Assembly (NCBI GenBank): GCA_030528325.1
Contig: JAUMZD010000001.1
Coordinates: forward strand, 106,920-170,919
Length of the DNA: 64,000 nt
Direction of reading: 5' to 3'
Origin: Lautropia sp.
GTDB taxonomy: Bacteria > Pseudomonadota > Gammaproteobacteria > Burkholderiales > Burkholderiaceae_E
This document shows positions 57,098 through 64,000 of this stretch, piece by piece. Numbering within the stretch: the stretch's first letter is position 1; the number at the start of each line of letters is the position of its first letter. The notes under the pieces are model-generated. The model did not search any database and was not told the origin of the DNA. It saw nothing but the letters and a program-made list of their open reading frames with translations. A program made the position numbers and the translations under genes.

Positions 57098-58048
57098 CTA
57101 CCCACTGATCACGCTGAAATGCTGGACAGCCTGCCATTGGTCACCAGGCGCCACATGGGCCGGCGTGCCGATCCGGGCAGCCTCCACACATAGCATCTGG
57201 CGCCAGTCCTCCGTCGGCAGGTCGACGAGCTTCGAAGCCCCTGCCTCACCCGGATTCCAGACCACGGTGTCCGTAAAGCCACCACTCATCCCGATCCTCA
57301 GGCGCCCGAGACCACTTTCCAGACACAGCGGTGCCGTCAGGTCGAAGTAGATGTCGTCGATCGGCCCATCGAAAGACAGCGGGTCTGAGCCTGCGATGCC
57401 CGGCTCATCCTTCAGGGTGTCCAGACGGCGCAGGCCTTCCAGCCCGTGCAGCCGGGCGGCCAGCAGATCGGGCACGGCCAGGTAGGTGTGAAGCGCGGCA
57501 GTGAACGCCATCGGGGCCTCGCTGCGGTTCTCCACCTGCAGGGCCAATACCAGCTCCCCGGGGGAAAGGCGGATATCCAGCGTCAGCAGGAAAGCGAAGG
57601 GCCAGTGCTGGCGCGTGGCTTCGCTGTCCTGAAGCTGCAGGCTCAGCGTGGCCGCGTTGGCGCCTTCCCCGTGATCGGGCTGCCCAACGGACGGAACCCC
57701 CACCGAAACCGGCAGGGCAACCGGGAGCGCCACGGCAGGCCCCGGCTCCCACGGCAACTGCCGCGCAAAGCCATGCCGTGGCAAGCTGAAATCCGGGCCA
57801 CGCTGGTTGAACTGGGGGAAGATCACCGGCACGCCACCACGGACGGCCTGCCCGGCCGCCTGCGGCATGATCGGCGACTGATACAGGCGCTCGACACCAT
57901 CGGCCGTCATCCATGAGAGCACCTGCCCGCCCTGCTGCAGCACCACGACCTGATCGCCATGCACATTGCGCAGGCTGTAGGCAGGCTGGCCCGCCACCAA
58001 GAGTTCTTCCACCACACCACGCATCTTGACCCCCATGTCGATCCGCAT
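57098..58048 (-). CDS. Aldose-1-epimerase-like protein (D-hexose-6-phosphate mutarotase family)
   Basis: A 316-residue protein of the YeaD-type mutarotase family, expected to interconvert alpha and beta anomers of phosphorylated hexoses. Typical stretches are GGQVLSWM, GGVPVIFPQFNQRGPDFSL and HGFARQLPWE (active-site His), then ALHTYLAVPDL and WNPGEAGASKLVDLP. The ATG at 58048 is used; a GTG 15 bases upstream and ATGs at 58036 and 58024 are alternatives, the last having GGGGG before it. It begins a minus-strand run with the next genes. Confidence 0.87.
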   Translation of the reverse strand: MRIDMGVKMRGVVEELLVAGQPAYSLRNVHGDQVVVLQQGGQVLSWMTADGVERLYQSPIMPQAAGQAVRGGVPVIFPQFNQRGPDFSLPRHGFARQLPWEPGPAVALPVALPVSVGVPSVGQPDHGEGANAATLSLQLQDSEATRQHWPFAFLLTLDIRLSPGELVLALQVENRSEAPMAFTAALHTYLAVPDLLAARLHGLEGLRRLDTLKDEPGIAGSDPLSFDGPIDDIYFDLTAPLCLESGLGRLRIGMSGGFTDTVVWNPGEAGASKLVDLPTEDWRQMLCVEAARIGTPAHVAPGDQWQAVQHFSVISG

Positions 58049-58144
58049 GACCGGCCCGGTCACCTGACATCAGACATCCCCGGTCGTCTCATCCTGAATG
58101 CTACTCCTTCAGCGCAGGCTGGGGCGGATCGTATGAGCGCCAAC

Positions 58145-58912
58145 CTAGTCATCCATCCGCAGATCAGCGATGACCGGCGCGTGATCGGACAGCCGCGCCC
58201 AGCTGATGCCACGCAAGACCCGGGCGTTCTCGACCGTGAAACCCCGGACATAGATACGATCCATCTTCAGGCAGGGCATCAGTGCCGGGAAGGTTCGGGC
58301 GCTGGCCAGCACCTCGTGCACATGCAGGCTGCCGATCAGGTGCTGACTGAGCAGATCCCGCCAGTCGTTGAAATCACCGGCGATCACCAGCGGTGCGTCG
58401 GACGGCACCTCGGACTCGATCCAGTCGATCAGCGCATTGGCCTGACGCAGGCGGCTTCGGGCGAACAGCCCGAAATGGATGACGAAACAATGCACGGCAC
58501 GCTGGGCCACCTGCAACACGCAGTGCAACACACCTCGTCGCTCGAAGATGTGATCGGAGAAATCCCGGTTCTCCATCGCGACGATCGGATACTGCGACAG
58601 CAGTGCATTGCCATGATGACCGTGCAGATAGCGGGCATTCAACCCATAGGCAGCCTCGAAGCCCTTGCGCTTGGCCTCCGGGTGCAGCGCCAGGTACTGG
58701 GCCTGTGGATCGCTCGGCCAATGCTTGAAGCGCTCCGCAAAACGGATGTTCTTGCCCTGCACTTCCTGCAGGAAGACCACGTCAGCGTGCAGTTCATGCA
58801 GCCGGTGCCGCATCTCGTGGACGCTGGGGCGTGGCCGCAGCCTGCCCGGGCCATGCACGACCCCCTTGTGAATGTTGTAGGTAGCGACCCGCAAACGCAC
58901 TGACACCGCCAT
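58145..58912 (-). CDS. Cytoplasmic endonuclease/exonuclease/phosphatase (EEP) family protein
   Basis: A 255-residue EEP protein without a signal peptide. Motifs are RVATYNIHKGV, ADVVFLQEVQG, FVIHFGLFARSR, VIAGDFNDWRD and SDHAPVIADL, the full metal-binding and catalytic set. The ATG at 58912 is chosen because GAGGG precedes it; the frame continues 14 codons upstream without support. This compact type is common in Betaproteobacteria near nudB/aspS or cardiolipin synthase genes, and a nuclease or phosphodiesterase role is possible. A gap of 93 bases precedes it after nudB. Confidence 0.87.
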   Translation of the reverse strand: MAVSVRLRVATYNIHKGVVHGPGRLRPRPSVHEMRHRLHELHADVVFLQEVQGKNIRFAERFKHWPSDPQAQYLALHPEAKRKGFEAAYGLNARYLHGHHGNALLSQYPIVAMENRDFSDHIFERRGVLHCVLQVAQRAVHCFVIHFGLFARSRLRQANALIDWIESEVPSDAPLVIAGDFNDWRDLLSQHLIGSLHVHEVLASARTFPALMPCLKMDRIYVRGFTVENARVLRGISWARLSDHAPVIADLRMDD

Positions 58913-59005
58913 ATCCCTCAATCTGATCGCCAGGGATACGCTGAACAGGCCCATCCGGACGGCACATCCCGATGACGGGCGCGTGTCTCACGGGACTTGT
59001 CCAGC

Positions 59006-59521
59006 TTATGCCTGAAGCGTGTTGTCGTCCGGGCGGGCCCCTCCCGCCCCCGGCCAGCCATGCCGTTGCGCCAGCAGCCGGATGGCTTCGGCGTTGCTCG
59101 GCGAAAAACACCGCCCGGCCGCTGTCTGCCAATCCAGCCACTCACTGCGCAGGTGCTCTCTCGGCGCCAGACGAACCTCGCGCGGCCCGTTCAGCGCCAG
59201 GGCGAACACATGCTCGGTATTGTGCGTGACACCGGGTGCGTACCGATGCCGCCAGTGCGCATAAATCTCGTAACGGTTCTGGATGTCGAGACCGTAGAAA
59301 CGGCCATCGGCAACATCGAGCCCCGTCTCCTCACGCAACTCACGGGCAGCGGCCACGGCTGGCACCTCATCCGGCGCATCCAGGCTGCCGGTCACGGACT
59401 GCCAGAAACCGGGCCGGTCAGCCCGCTCCAGCAGCAGCATCTGCCCGTCAGGCGTGTGGATCACCACCAGCACCGACACAGGGATCTTCGGTGACCGGCC
59501 CCCGGCAGCCGGCACGGACAT
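59006..59521 (-). CDS. nudB: Dihydroneopterin triphosphate diphosphatase (NudB)
   Basis: NudB removes pyrophosphate from dihydroneopterin triphosphate in folate synthesis. The 171-residue protein starts with PVSVLVVIHTPDGQMLLLER and has the segment FWQSVTGSLDAPDE followed by the Nudix helix RELREETGL; the loop before the first Glu has one residue more than the consensus, as is usual in relatives. EHVFALAL and the end WQTAAGRCFSPSNAEAIRLL are NudB-like. I chose the ATG at 59521 because a near-perfect GGAGG lies five bases before it; an ATG at 59602 gives 27 more residues of low complexity. It follows aspS, the usual pairing in this group. Confidence 0.9.
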   Translation of the reverse strand: MSVPAAGGRSPKIPVSVLVVIHTPDGQMLLLERADRPGFWQSVTGSLDAPDEVPAVAAARELREETGLDVADGRFYGLDIQNRYEIYAHWRHRYAPGVTHNTEHVFALALNGPREVRLAPREHLRSEWLDWQTAAGRCFSPSNAEAIRLLAQRHGWPGAGGARPDDNTLQA

Positions 59522-59626
59522 CTCTCCCTCCCCGGCTGTCGAGGACACACCAGCGCTTCCGGACTGCTGTTCGGCGAACTGCCCGATGCCTTGGCTTCTC
59601 ATCCGGTCTTCACCCGCCCCGTGATC

Positions 59627-61435
59627 TCAACCCGCCGCGCGGGCCGCGTCCGGGTTGTTGCGCAGCCGGATGTGCAACTCGCGCAGCTGCTTTTCGTCGA
59701 CCGGCGACGGAGCCTGCGTGAGCAGGCACTGGGCGCGCTGGGTTTTCGGGAAGGCGATCACGTCACGGATCGACTCGGCGCCGGTCATCATCGTCACGAT
59801 GCGATCGAGGCCGAAGGCCAGACCACCGTGCGGCGGTGCGCCGTAGCGCAGCGCATCCAGCAGGAAGCCGAACTTGGCCTCGGCCTCTTCCGCGTCGATG
59901 GCCAGCGCCCGGAACACCTTGCTCTGCACGTCCTCACGGTGAATACGCACCGAACCACCACCAATTTCCCAACCGTTCAGCACCAGGTCATAAGCCTTGG
60001 CGATGCAGGCGCCCGGATCGGACGCCAGCAGATCCTCGTGCCCATCCTTCGGTGAGGTGAAGGGGTGATGCAGGGCCACCCAGCGCTTCGACTCCTCGTC
60101 GTATTCGAACATCGGGAAATCGAGCACCCATAGCGGCTTCCAGCCGGCCTCGAACAGGCCGTTGGCCTGACCGAAGTCGGAGTGACCGATCTTCAGGCGC
60201 AGCGCACCGATCGCGTCATTGACGACCTTGGCCTTGTCGGCCCCGAAGAAGATCAGGTCGCCATCCCCGGCACCGGTGCGCTCGATGATCGCCGTCAGGG
60301 CTTCGTCGTGCAGGTTCTTGACGATCGGCGACTGCAGCCCCTCACGGCCGGCCTTCACGTCATTGACCTTGATCCAGGCCAGCCCCTTCGCGCCGTAGAT
60401 GCCGACGAACTGGGTGTAGGCGTCGATCTCGCTGCGGCTGATGCTGGCGCCTTTGGGCACACGCAGCGCCACCACGCGGCCACCCTCGGCATTGGCCGGG
60501 CCGGAGAAGACCTTGAAGTCCACCGTCTTCATCACGTCGGTCAGCTCGGTGAATTCGAGCTTCACGCGCAGGTCGGGCTTGTCCGAACCGAAACGGTGCA
60601 TCGCCTCGGCAAAGGGCATGGTCGGGAACGGCTCGGCCAGCTCGACATCCAGCACCTGTTTGAAGATCGTGCGGATCATCGGCTCGAAGATGCCACGGAT
60701 CTCCTCCTCGTTCAGGAAGGAGGTTTCGCAGTCGATCTGCGTGAACTCGGGCTGGCGGTCGGCACGCAGATCCTCGTCACGGAAGCACTTGACGATCTGG
60801 TAGTAGCGATCGAAACCGGCCACCATCAGCAGCTGCTTGAAGAGCTGCGGCGACTGCGGCAGCGCGAAGAACTGGCCATCGTGCACACGGGAGGGCACCA
60901 GATAGTCGCGGGCACCCTCCGGTGTCGAGCGGGTCAGCATCGGCGTCTCGACATCCACGAAGCCCAGATCGTCCAGATAACGACGCACCGCCATCGTGAC
61001 GCGGTGGCGCAGCATCAGGTTCTTCTGCATCGCCGGGCGGCGCAGATCCAGCACCCGGTGCGTGAGCCGGACGTTTTCCGACAGGTTCTCGTCATCGAGC
61101 TGGAAGGCCGGTGTCACCGACGGGTTCAGCACCTCCAGCTCGTGCGCCAGCACCTCGACCTGACCGCTCCTGATCGCGTCGTTGCTGGTGCCCTCGGGGC
61201 GACGGCGTACACGGCCAGTGACACGGATGCAGAACTCGTTGCGCAGGCTCTCGGCCGTGGCGAAGGTTTCGGCCCGATCCGGATCGCAGACCACCTGGGC
61301 CAGACCTTCCCGGTCACGCAGATCGATGAAGATCACGCCGCCATGATCCCGGCGCCGATGCACCCAACCCATCAGGGTCACTTCCTGGTCGAGATGAGCC
61401 TCGGACACCTCACCGACATAACAACTACGTTTCAC
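59627..61435 (-). CDS. aspS: Aspartyl-tRNA synthetase
   Basis: AspS charges tRNA with aspartate. The 602-residue length is normal for bacterial type. The OB-fold anticodon domain carries [20 protein letters not shown]. Class II motif 2 is [19 protein letters not shown], and motif 3 is [17 protein letters not shown] insertion domain lies between them. I take the start as GTG at 61435 (translated as [10 protein letters not shown]) because AGGAG stands seven bases upstream; the open frame extends 33 codons further into a region unlike AspS. Confidence 0.97.
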   Translation of the reverse strand: MKRSCYVGEVSEAHLDQEVTLMGWVHRRRDHGGVIFIDLRDREGLAQVVCDPDRAETFATAESLRNEFCIRVTGRVRRRPEGTSNDAIRSGQVEVLAHELEVLNPSVTPAFQLDDENLSENVRLTHRVLDLRRPAMQKNLMLRHRVTMAVRRYLDDLGFVDVETPMLTRSTPEGARDYLVPSRVHDGQFFALPQSPQLFKQLLMVAGFDRYYQIVKCFRDEDLRADRQPEFTQIDCETSFLNEEEIRGIFEPMIRTIFKQVLDVELAEPFPTMPFAEAMHRFGSDKPDLRVKLEFTELTDVMKTVDFKVFSGPANAEGGRVVALRVPKGASISRSEIDAYTQFVGIYGAKGLAWIKVNDVKAGREGLQSPIVKNLHDEALTAIIERTGAGDGDLIFFGADKAKVVNDAIGALRLKIGHSDFGQANGLFEAGWKPLWVLDFPMFEYDEESKRWVALHHPFTSPKDGHEDLLASDPGACIAKAYDLVLNGWEIGGGSVRIHREDVQSKVFRALAIDAEEAEAKFGFLLDALRYGAPPHGGLAFGLDRIVTMMTGAESIRDVIAFPKTQRAQCLLTQAPSPVDEKQLRELHIRLRNNPDAARAAG

Positions 61436-61582
61436 TGAATCTCTCCTGGCAAGTGCAGTAGGGCGCCGGCGCCTCGCCGACGGATCATGGGATGCTGGAA
61501 TGGGGCAAGCCCCGAGGGGACGACACCGGCCCATGGGTTCCTCACGGGCCGAGGAGCTTGGGCATCAGGCCGTGTCATGCGC

Positions 61583-61945
61583 TCATTCGCCCGCCTTGGG
61601 CGCCGAGGCTGCGGGCGCCGGTGCCGATGCAGCAGGTGCCGGCGCCGGCGGCGTGGCGGCAGGCGCGGCAGACGCCGACGAAGCGGCCGACGAAGCCTCA
61701 CCGGATCCTGAACCTTGCCGGTTGCCCGAATCGTTGGCGCCCCCTTCGGCCGGCTTCTTGCCGTTGTCCCGGAAATCGGTCACGTACCAGCCCGTGCCCT
61801 TCAGCTGGAAGGCCGGGGCGGACAACTGCTTGCTGAAGCTCTCGTGACCACACGAAGAACAGACCGTCAGCGGCGGCTCGGAGATTTTTTGCAGCACATC
61901 CTGCTGGAAACCGCAGTCACTGCAACGATAGGCGTAGATTGGCAT
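61583..61945 (-). CDS. FmdB-type zinc ribbon protein
   Basis: A 120-residue protein. Residues 1-45 are an FmdB/CxxC-CxxC zinc ribbon: MPIYAYRCSDCGFQQDVLQK followed by VCSSCGHESFSKQLSAP. The GTGWYVTDF segment is typical. From residue 65 the protein is a low-complexity Gly/Ser/Ala/Pro tail that differs between relatives. The family is small and of uncertain role. It lies 147 bases upstream of aspS on the same strand, a common arrangement. Confidence 0.9.
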   Translation of the reverse strand: MPIYAYRCSDCGFQQDVLQKISEPPLTVCSSCGHESFSKQLSAPAFQLKGTGWYVTDFRDNGKKPAEGGANDSGNRQGSGSGEASSAASSASAAPAATPPAPAPAASAPAPAASAPKAGE

Positions 61946-62199
61946 AGGTTCAGGCTGAGCCCGGGCAAAGCCCCCGGGAAAAGCCTTTCATTATAAGACC
62001 GACCCATGCCCGATGGCCGGCTGCTGTCGGCCGCCATCGGCCGGCATGCAACGGCCGCCTCCCCTGCGCCCGATGAACGGTGCCAGCCCCGGCGCCGCGC
62101 CGGTCGTGGCGGGGACGTGCCGGCATGACAGCGCGCACGCGGCACGGCCGCCCGCCCAGGTCCCCGGGACGACCAGGGCGGCGAGAGACAGGGCCGGCG

Positions 62200-63537
62200 T
62201 CAGACCGGATCTGCTGGCCTGGCGGCCACCGGCTGCCCGGCCGACAACAGCTCATCGGCCTTCAGCACATGAGGCGTATCGTAGACCGCCTGATCCAGCT
62301 CTCCCTCGCTCCTGGCCACGACCACCGACACCGCGCAGTCGCCAGCCACGTTCAGCGCCGTGCGCGCCATGTCCAGAATGCGGTCGATACCCGCGATGAT
62401 CGCCACGCCCTCCAGCGGCAGGCCGACCGAGGCCAGCACCAGCGACAGCATGATCAGCCCGGCCCCCGGCACACCGGCCGTGCCGATCGAGGCCAGTGTG
62501 GCCGTCATCACGATCGTCAGATACTGGCTGGCGCCCAGATCGACCCCATAGGCCTGGGCGATGAACATCACGCAGACGCCCTGATACAGCGCCGTGCCGT
62601 CCATGTTGATGGTAGCGCCCAGCGGCAGCACGAAGCTCGACACCCCGCGAGACACCCCGAGGTTCCTTTCGGTCGACATCATCGTGACGGGCAGCGTGCC
62701 CGAGCTGGACGTGCTGGTGAAGGCCACCATCACCGGCTCGATCGAGCCCTGGAAATAGCGCACCGGGTTCAGCCGCGACACGAAGCGGATCATGCCGCCA
62801 TAGACCAGCAGCGCATGCAGCAGACTGCCCACATAGGCCAGGATGATGACCTTGGCCAGCGGTGCCAGCACATCCATGCCGTAGCTGCCCGCCACCCAGG
62901 TCATCAGGGCGAACACACCATAGGGCGCAAACGAGATCACGATCGAGGTGAGCTTGTACATCACCTCGGCCAGCGAATCGAAGAAACGCTTCACCGGTGC
63001 CGCCTTCTCGCCACACAGCACGATGGCCGCGCCGAACAGGATCGCGAAGACGATGATCTGCAGCACGTTGGCCGTGGCAAAAGCCTCCACCGGGTTGGCA
63101 GGCACCAGCCCCAGCAGCAGCTCCACCATCGTCGGTGCCGCCTTGGGCTCCACCGCTTTGGCCGCCGCCAGATCGATGCCCTGCCCCGGCTGGAAGACGA
63201 TCGCGAGCACCAGGCCGATCGAGATCGCCACGGCCGTCGTCAGCAGATAGATCACCAGCGTCTTCGCGCTGAGCCGTCCCATCGTCGACAGATCCTTCAG
63301 CGAGGCCACACCCGTCACCAGCGAGACGAAGATCAACGGCACGATCAGCATCTTGATGCCTCGGATGAACAGATCGCCCAGCGGCTTGATGCTGGCAACC
63401 CAGGCACCCTGCCCAGCCATGTTCAGCCCCATGCCCAGCACCAGACCAGCCGCCAGCGCGATGAAAATCTGCTGCCACAACGGCAGCCCTGTCCAGAATG
63501 AAAAACGTCCGCGTCGCGCGGTGACGGTTTGAGTCAT
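62200..63537 (-). CDS. Dicarboxylate/amino acid:cation symporter (DAACS family)
   Basis: A 445-residue inner membrane transporter of the GltP/DctA family that uses Na+ or H+ to take up C4-dicarboxylates or acidic amino acids. Landmarks are the N-terminal helices (IFIALAAGLVLGMGLNMAG), MLIVPLIFVSLVTGVASL, the re-entrant loop SSSGTLPVTM, NMDGTALYQGVCVMFIAQ and the second loop GVPGAGLIMLSLVL. The serine-rich TSTSSSGTLP and the NMDGT motif are both intact. The substrate cannot be decided between dicarboxylates and glutamate/aspartate. It is not closely spaced with neighbours. Confidence 0.93.
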   Translation of the reverse strand: MTQTVTARRGRFSFWTGLPLWQQIFIALAAGLVLGMGLNMAGQGAWVASIKPLGDLFIRGIKMLIVPLIFVSLVTGVASLKDLSTMGRLSAKTLVIYLLTTAVAISIGLVLAIVFQPGQGIDLAAAKAVEPKAAPTMVELLLGLVPANPVEAFATANVLQIIVFAILFGAAIVLCGEKAAPVKRFFDSLAEVMYKLTSIVISFAPYGVFALMTWVAGSYGMDVLAPLAKVIILAYVGSLLHALLVYGGMIRFVSRLNPVRYFQGSIEPVMVAFTSTSSSGTLPVTMMSTERNLGVSRGVSSFVLPLGATINMDGTALYQGVCVMFIAQAYGVDLGASQYLTIVMTATLASIGTAGVPGAGLIMLSLVLASVGLPLEGVAIIAGIDRILDMARTALNVAGDCAVSVVVARSEGELDQAVYDTPHVLKADELLSAGQPVAARPADPV

Positions 63538-64000
63538 GCAGCGCCCCTTTGGATGGCAGGTTTCGATGCCGCTATTGTGCGCGATAAATCATGCTCGGCC
63601 TTCTATCATGGCCGGCCTTCTGCATGCCTGATGCCGGTCCAGTGCAGCCAACAGGGGCTGGCCTGGACAGGCAGAACAGCCTACCTTTGCGCCAGACACC
63701 CCACATCCAGCGCCTTCGGATCGGGGCGTTTCAGGAATTGCCCCAGCACACTGGGCATGCAGCCAGGCACCCGAACGAACTTCCCAAGCTTTTGACGACG
63801 CATCCTTTCGACGCCATCCCTGTGTGTCCGCCGAGCCCGATGATCAGCATCGCCGCCCGGATAAACCCTTCATTCCTCCTGATCCCTACCGCCCATGCCC
63901 CCAGGGGCCAACAGCCAGTCTATCAGCGCCTCATATTCATGCCCCCCCGAGTTCGACACTTATAAGCGTAAGTCATTGATATGACTGAGATCAGCCTATC
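63538..64000. other. Right-edge region without a supported gene
   Basis: These 463 bases contain only short frames with no recognisable domain. A 124-codon plus-strand frame (63591-63965) and a 39-codon minus-strand frame with several Cys residues (63848-63850 start) are not convincing. The last 60 bases are AT-richer, with a short inverted repeat AGTCAT/ATGACT. Confidence 0.4.

Noticed and set aside
63591..63965. A 124-codon plus-strand frame at the right edge
   Set aside because: No ribosome binding site, no domain and proline/arginine-rich composition typical of chance frames.
63940..64000. A possible attachment site or tRNA end (GAGTTCGACAC) at the right edge
   Set aside because: No cloverleaf can be completed within the window and no integrase is visible; the motif alone is too short.

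Overview
The window is GC-rich DNA from a Gram-negative bacterium, most likely a betaproteobacterium of the order Burkholderiales. The evidence is a complete, collinear mraZ-to-ftsZ cell-wall and division cluster followed by lpxC, the dciA/secA/argJ/DUF815/mutT neighbourhood typical of that order, an MraZ operator, an LpxC lipid A enzyme, a TonB-dependent receptor and many lipoproteins. A Lautropia-like oral member of Burkholderiaceae is my best guess, but that is an inference from gene content and not a database match. I saw no tRNA, rRNA, CRISPR array, transposase, integrase or prophage gene. Nearly all very long open frames opposite the real genes are GC-driven shadows.

Layout. 1-5051: the 3' part of a giant DUF11/SpaA-like secreted protein, open at the left edge. 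5232-10574 (minus): acyl-CoA synthetase, a Nudix-ThiE fusion, a DUF815 ATPase and argJ, with a pair of palindromic repeats at 6833-7076. 10987-18131: an NHL-like lipoprotein (+), secA (-), dciA (+) and a lipoprotein with an internal duplication (+). 18254-37531 (minus): a small membrane protein, lpxC, then ftsZ, ftsA, ftsQ, ddlB, murC, murG, ftsW, murD, mraY, murF, murE, ftsI, ftsL, rsmH and mraZ, transcribed from a clear sigma-70 promoter with four TGGG-type MraZ repeats directly downstream. Many genes overlap by 1-8 bases. 38302-38709 (minus): RNase P RNA. 39003-44133: small accessory or envelope genes (FimV-like domain, DUF3025, SH3/proline-rich, DUF3293, M23 peptidase, DUF808). 44295-52348 (minus): a heme acquisition locus in the order receptor, HmuY-like lipoprotein, PH-like membrane protein, hmuS, hmuT, hmuU, hmuV, preceded by a Fur-box-like site. 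52684-52827 (minus): a 47-residue entericidin-like lipoprotein. 53094-63537: pyrC, two EEP-family enzymes, an acyl-CoA thioesterase, an ElaA-type acetyltransferase, a hexose-6-phosphate mutarotase-like protein, nudB, aspS, an FmdB-type zinc ribbon and a dicarboxylate/amino acid symporter. The last 460 bases hold no supported gene.

How it works together. The central 19 kb is one peptidoglycan and divisome transcription unit. MurC-F, Ddl, MraY and MurG make lipid II, FtsW/FtsI/FtsL/FtsQ polymerise it at the septum, and FtsA/FtsZ organise the ring; MraZ probably autoregulates the cluster. The heme locus forms a full path from outer-membrane capture (receptor, HmuY) through periplasm and inner membrane (HmuTUV) to cytosolic heme handling (HmuS). 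Most of the window is ordinary core genome. The less ordinary signals are the covarying palindromic repeats, the duplicated lipoprotein, the PH-like protein inside the heme locus, the lysine in the FtsZ tubulin signature and the tandem hairpins between ftsA and ftsZ.
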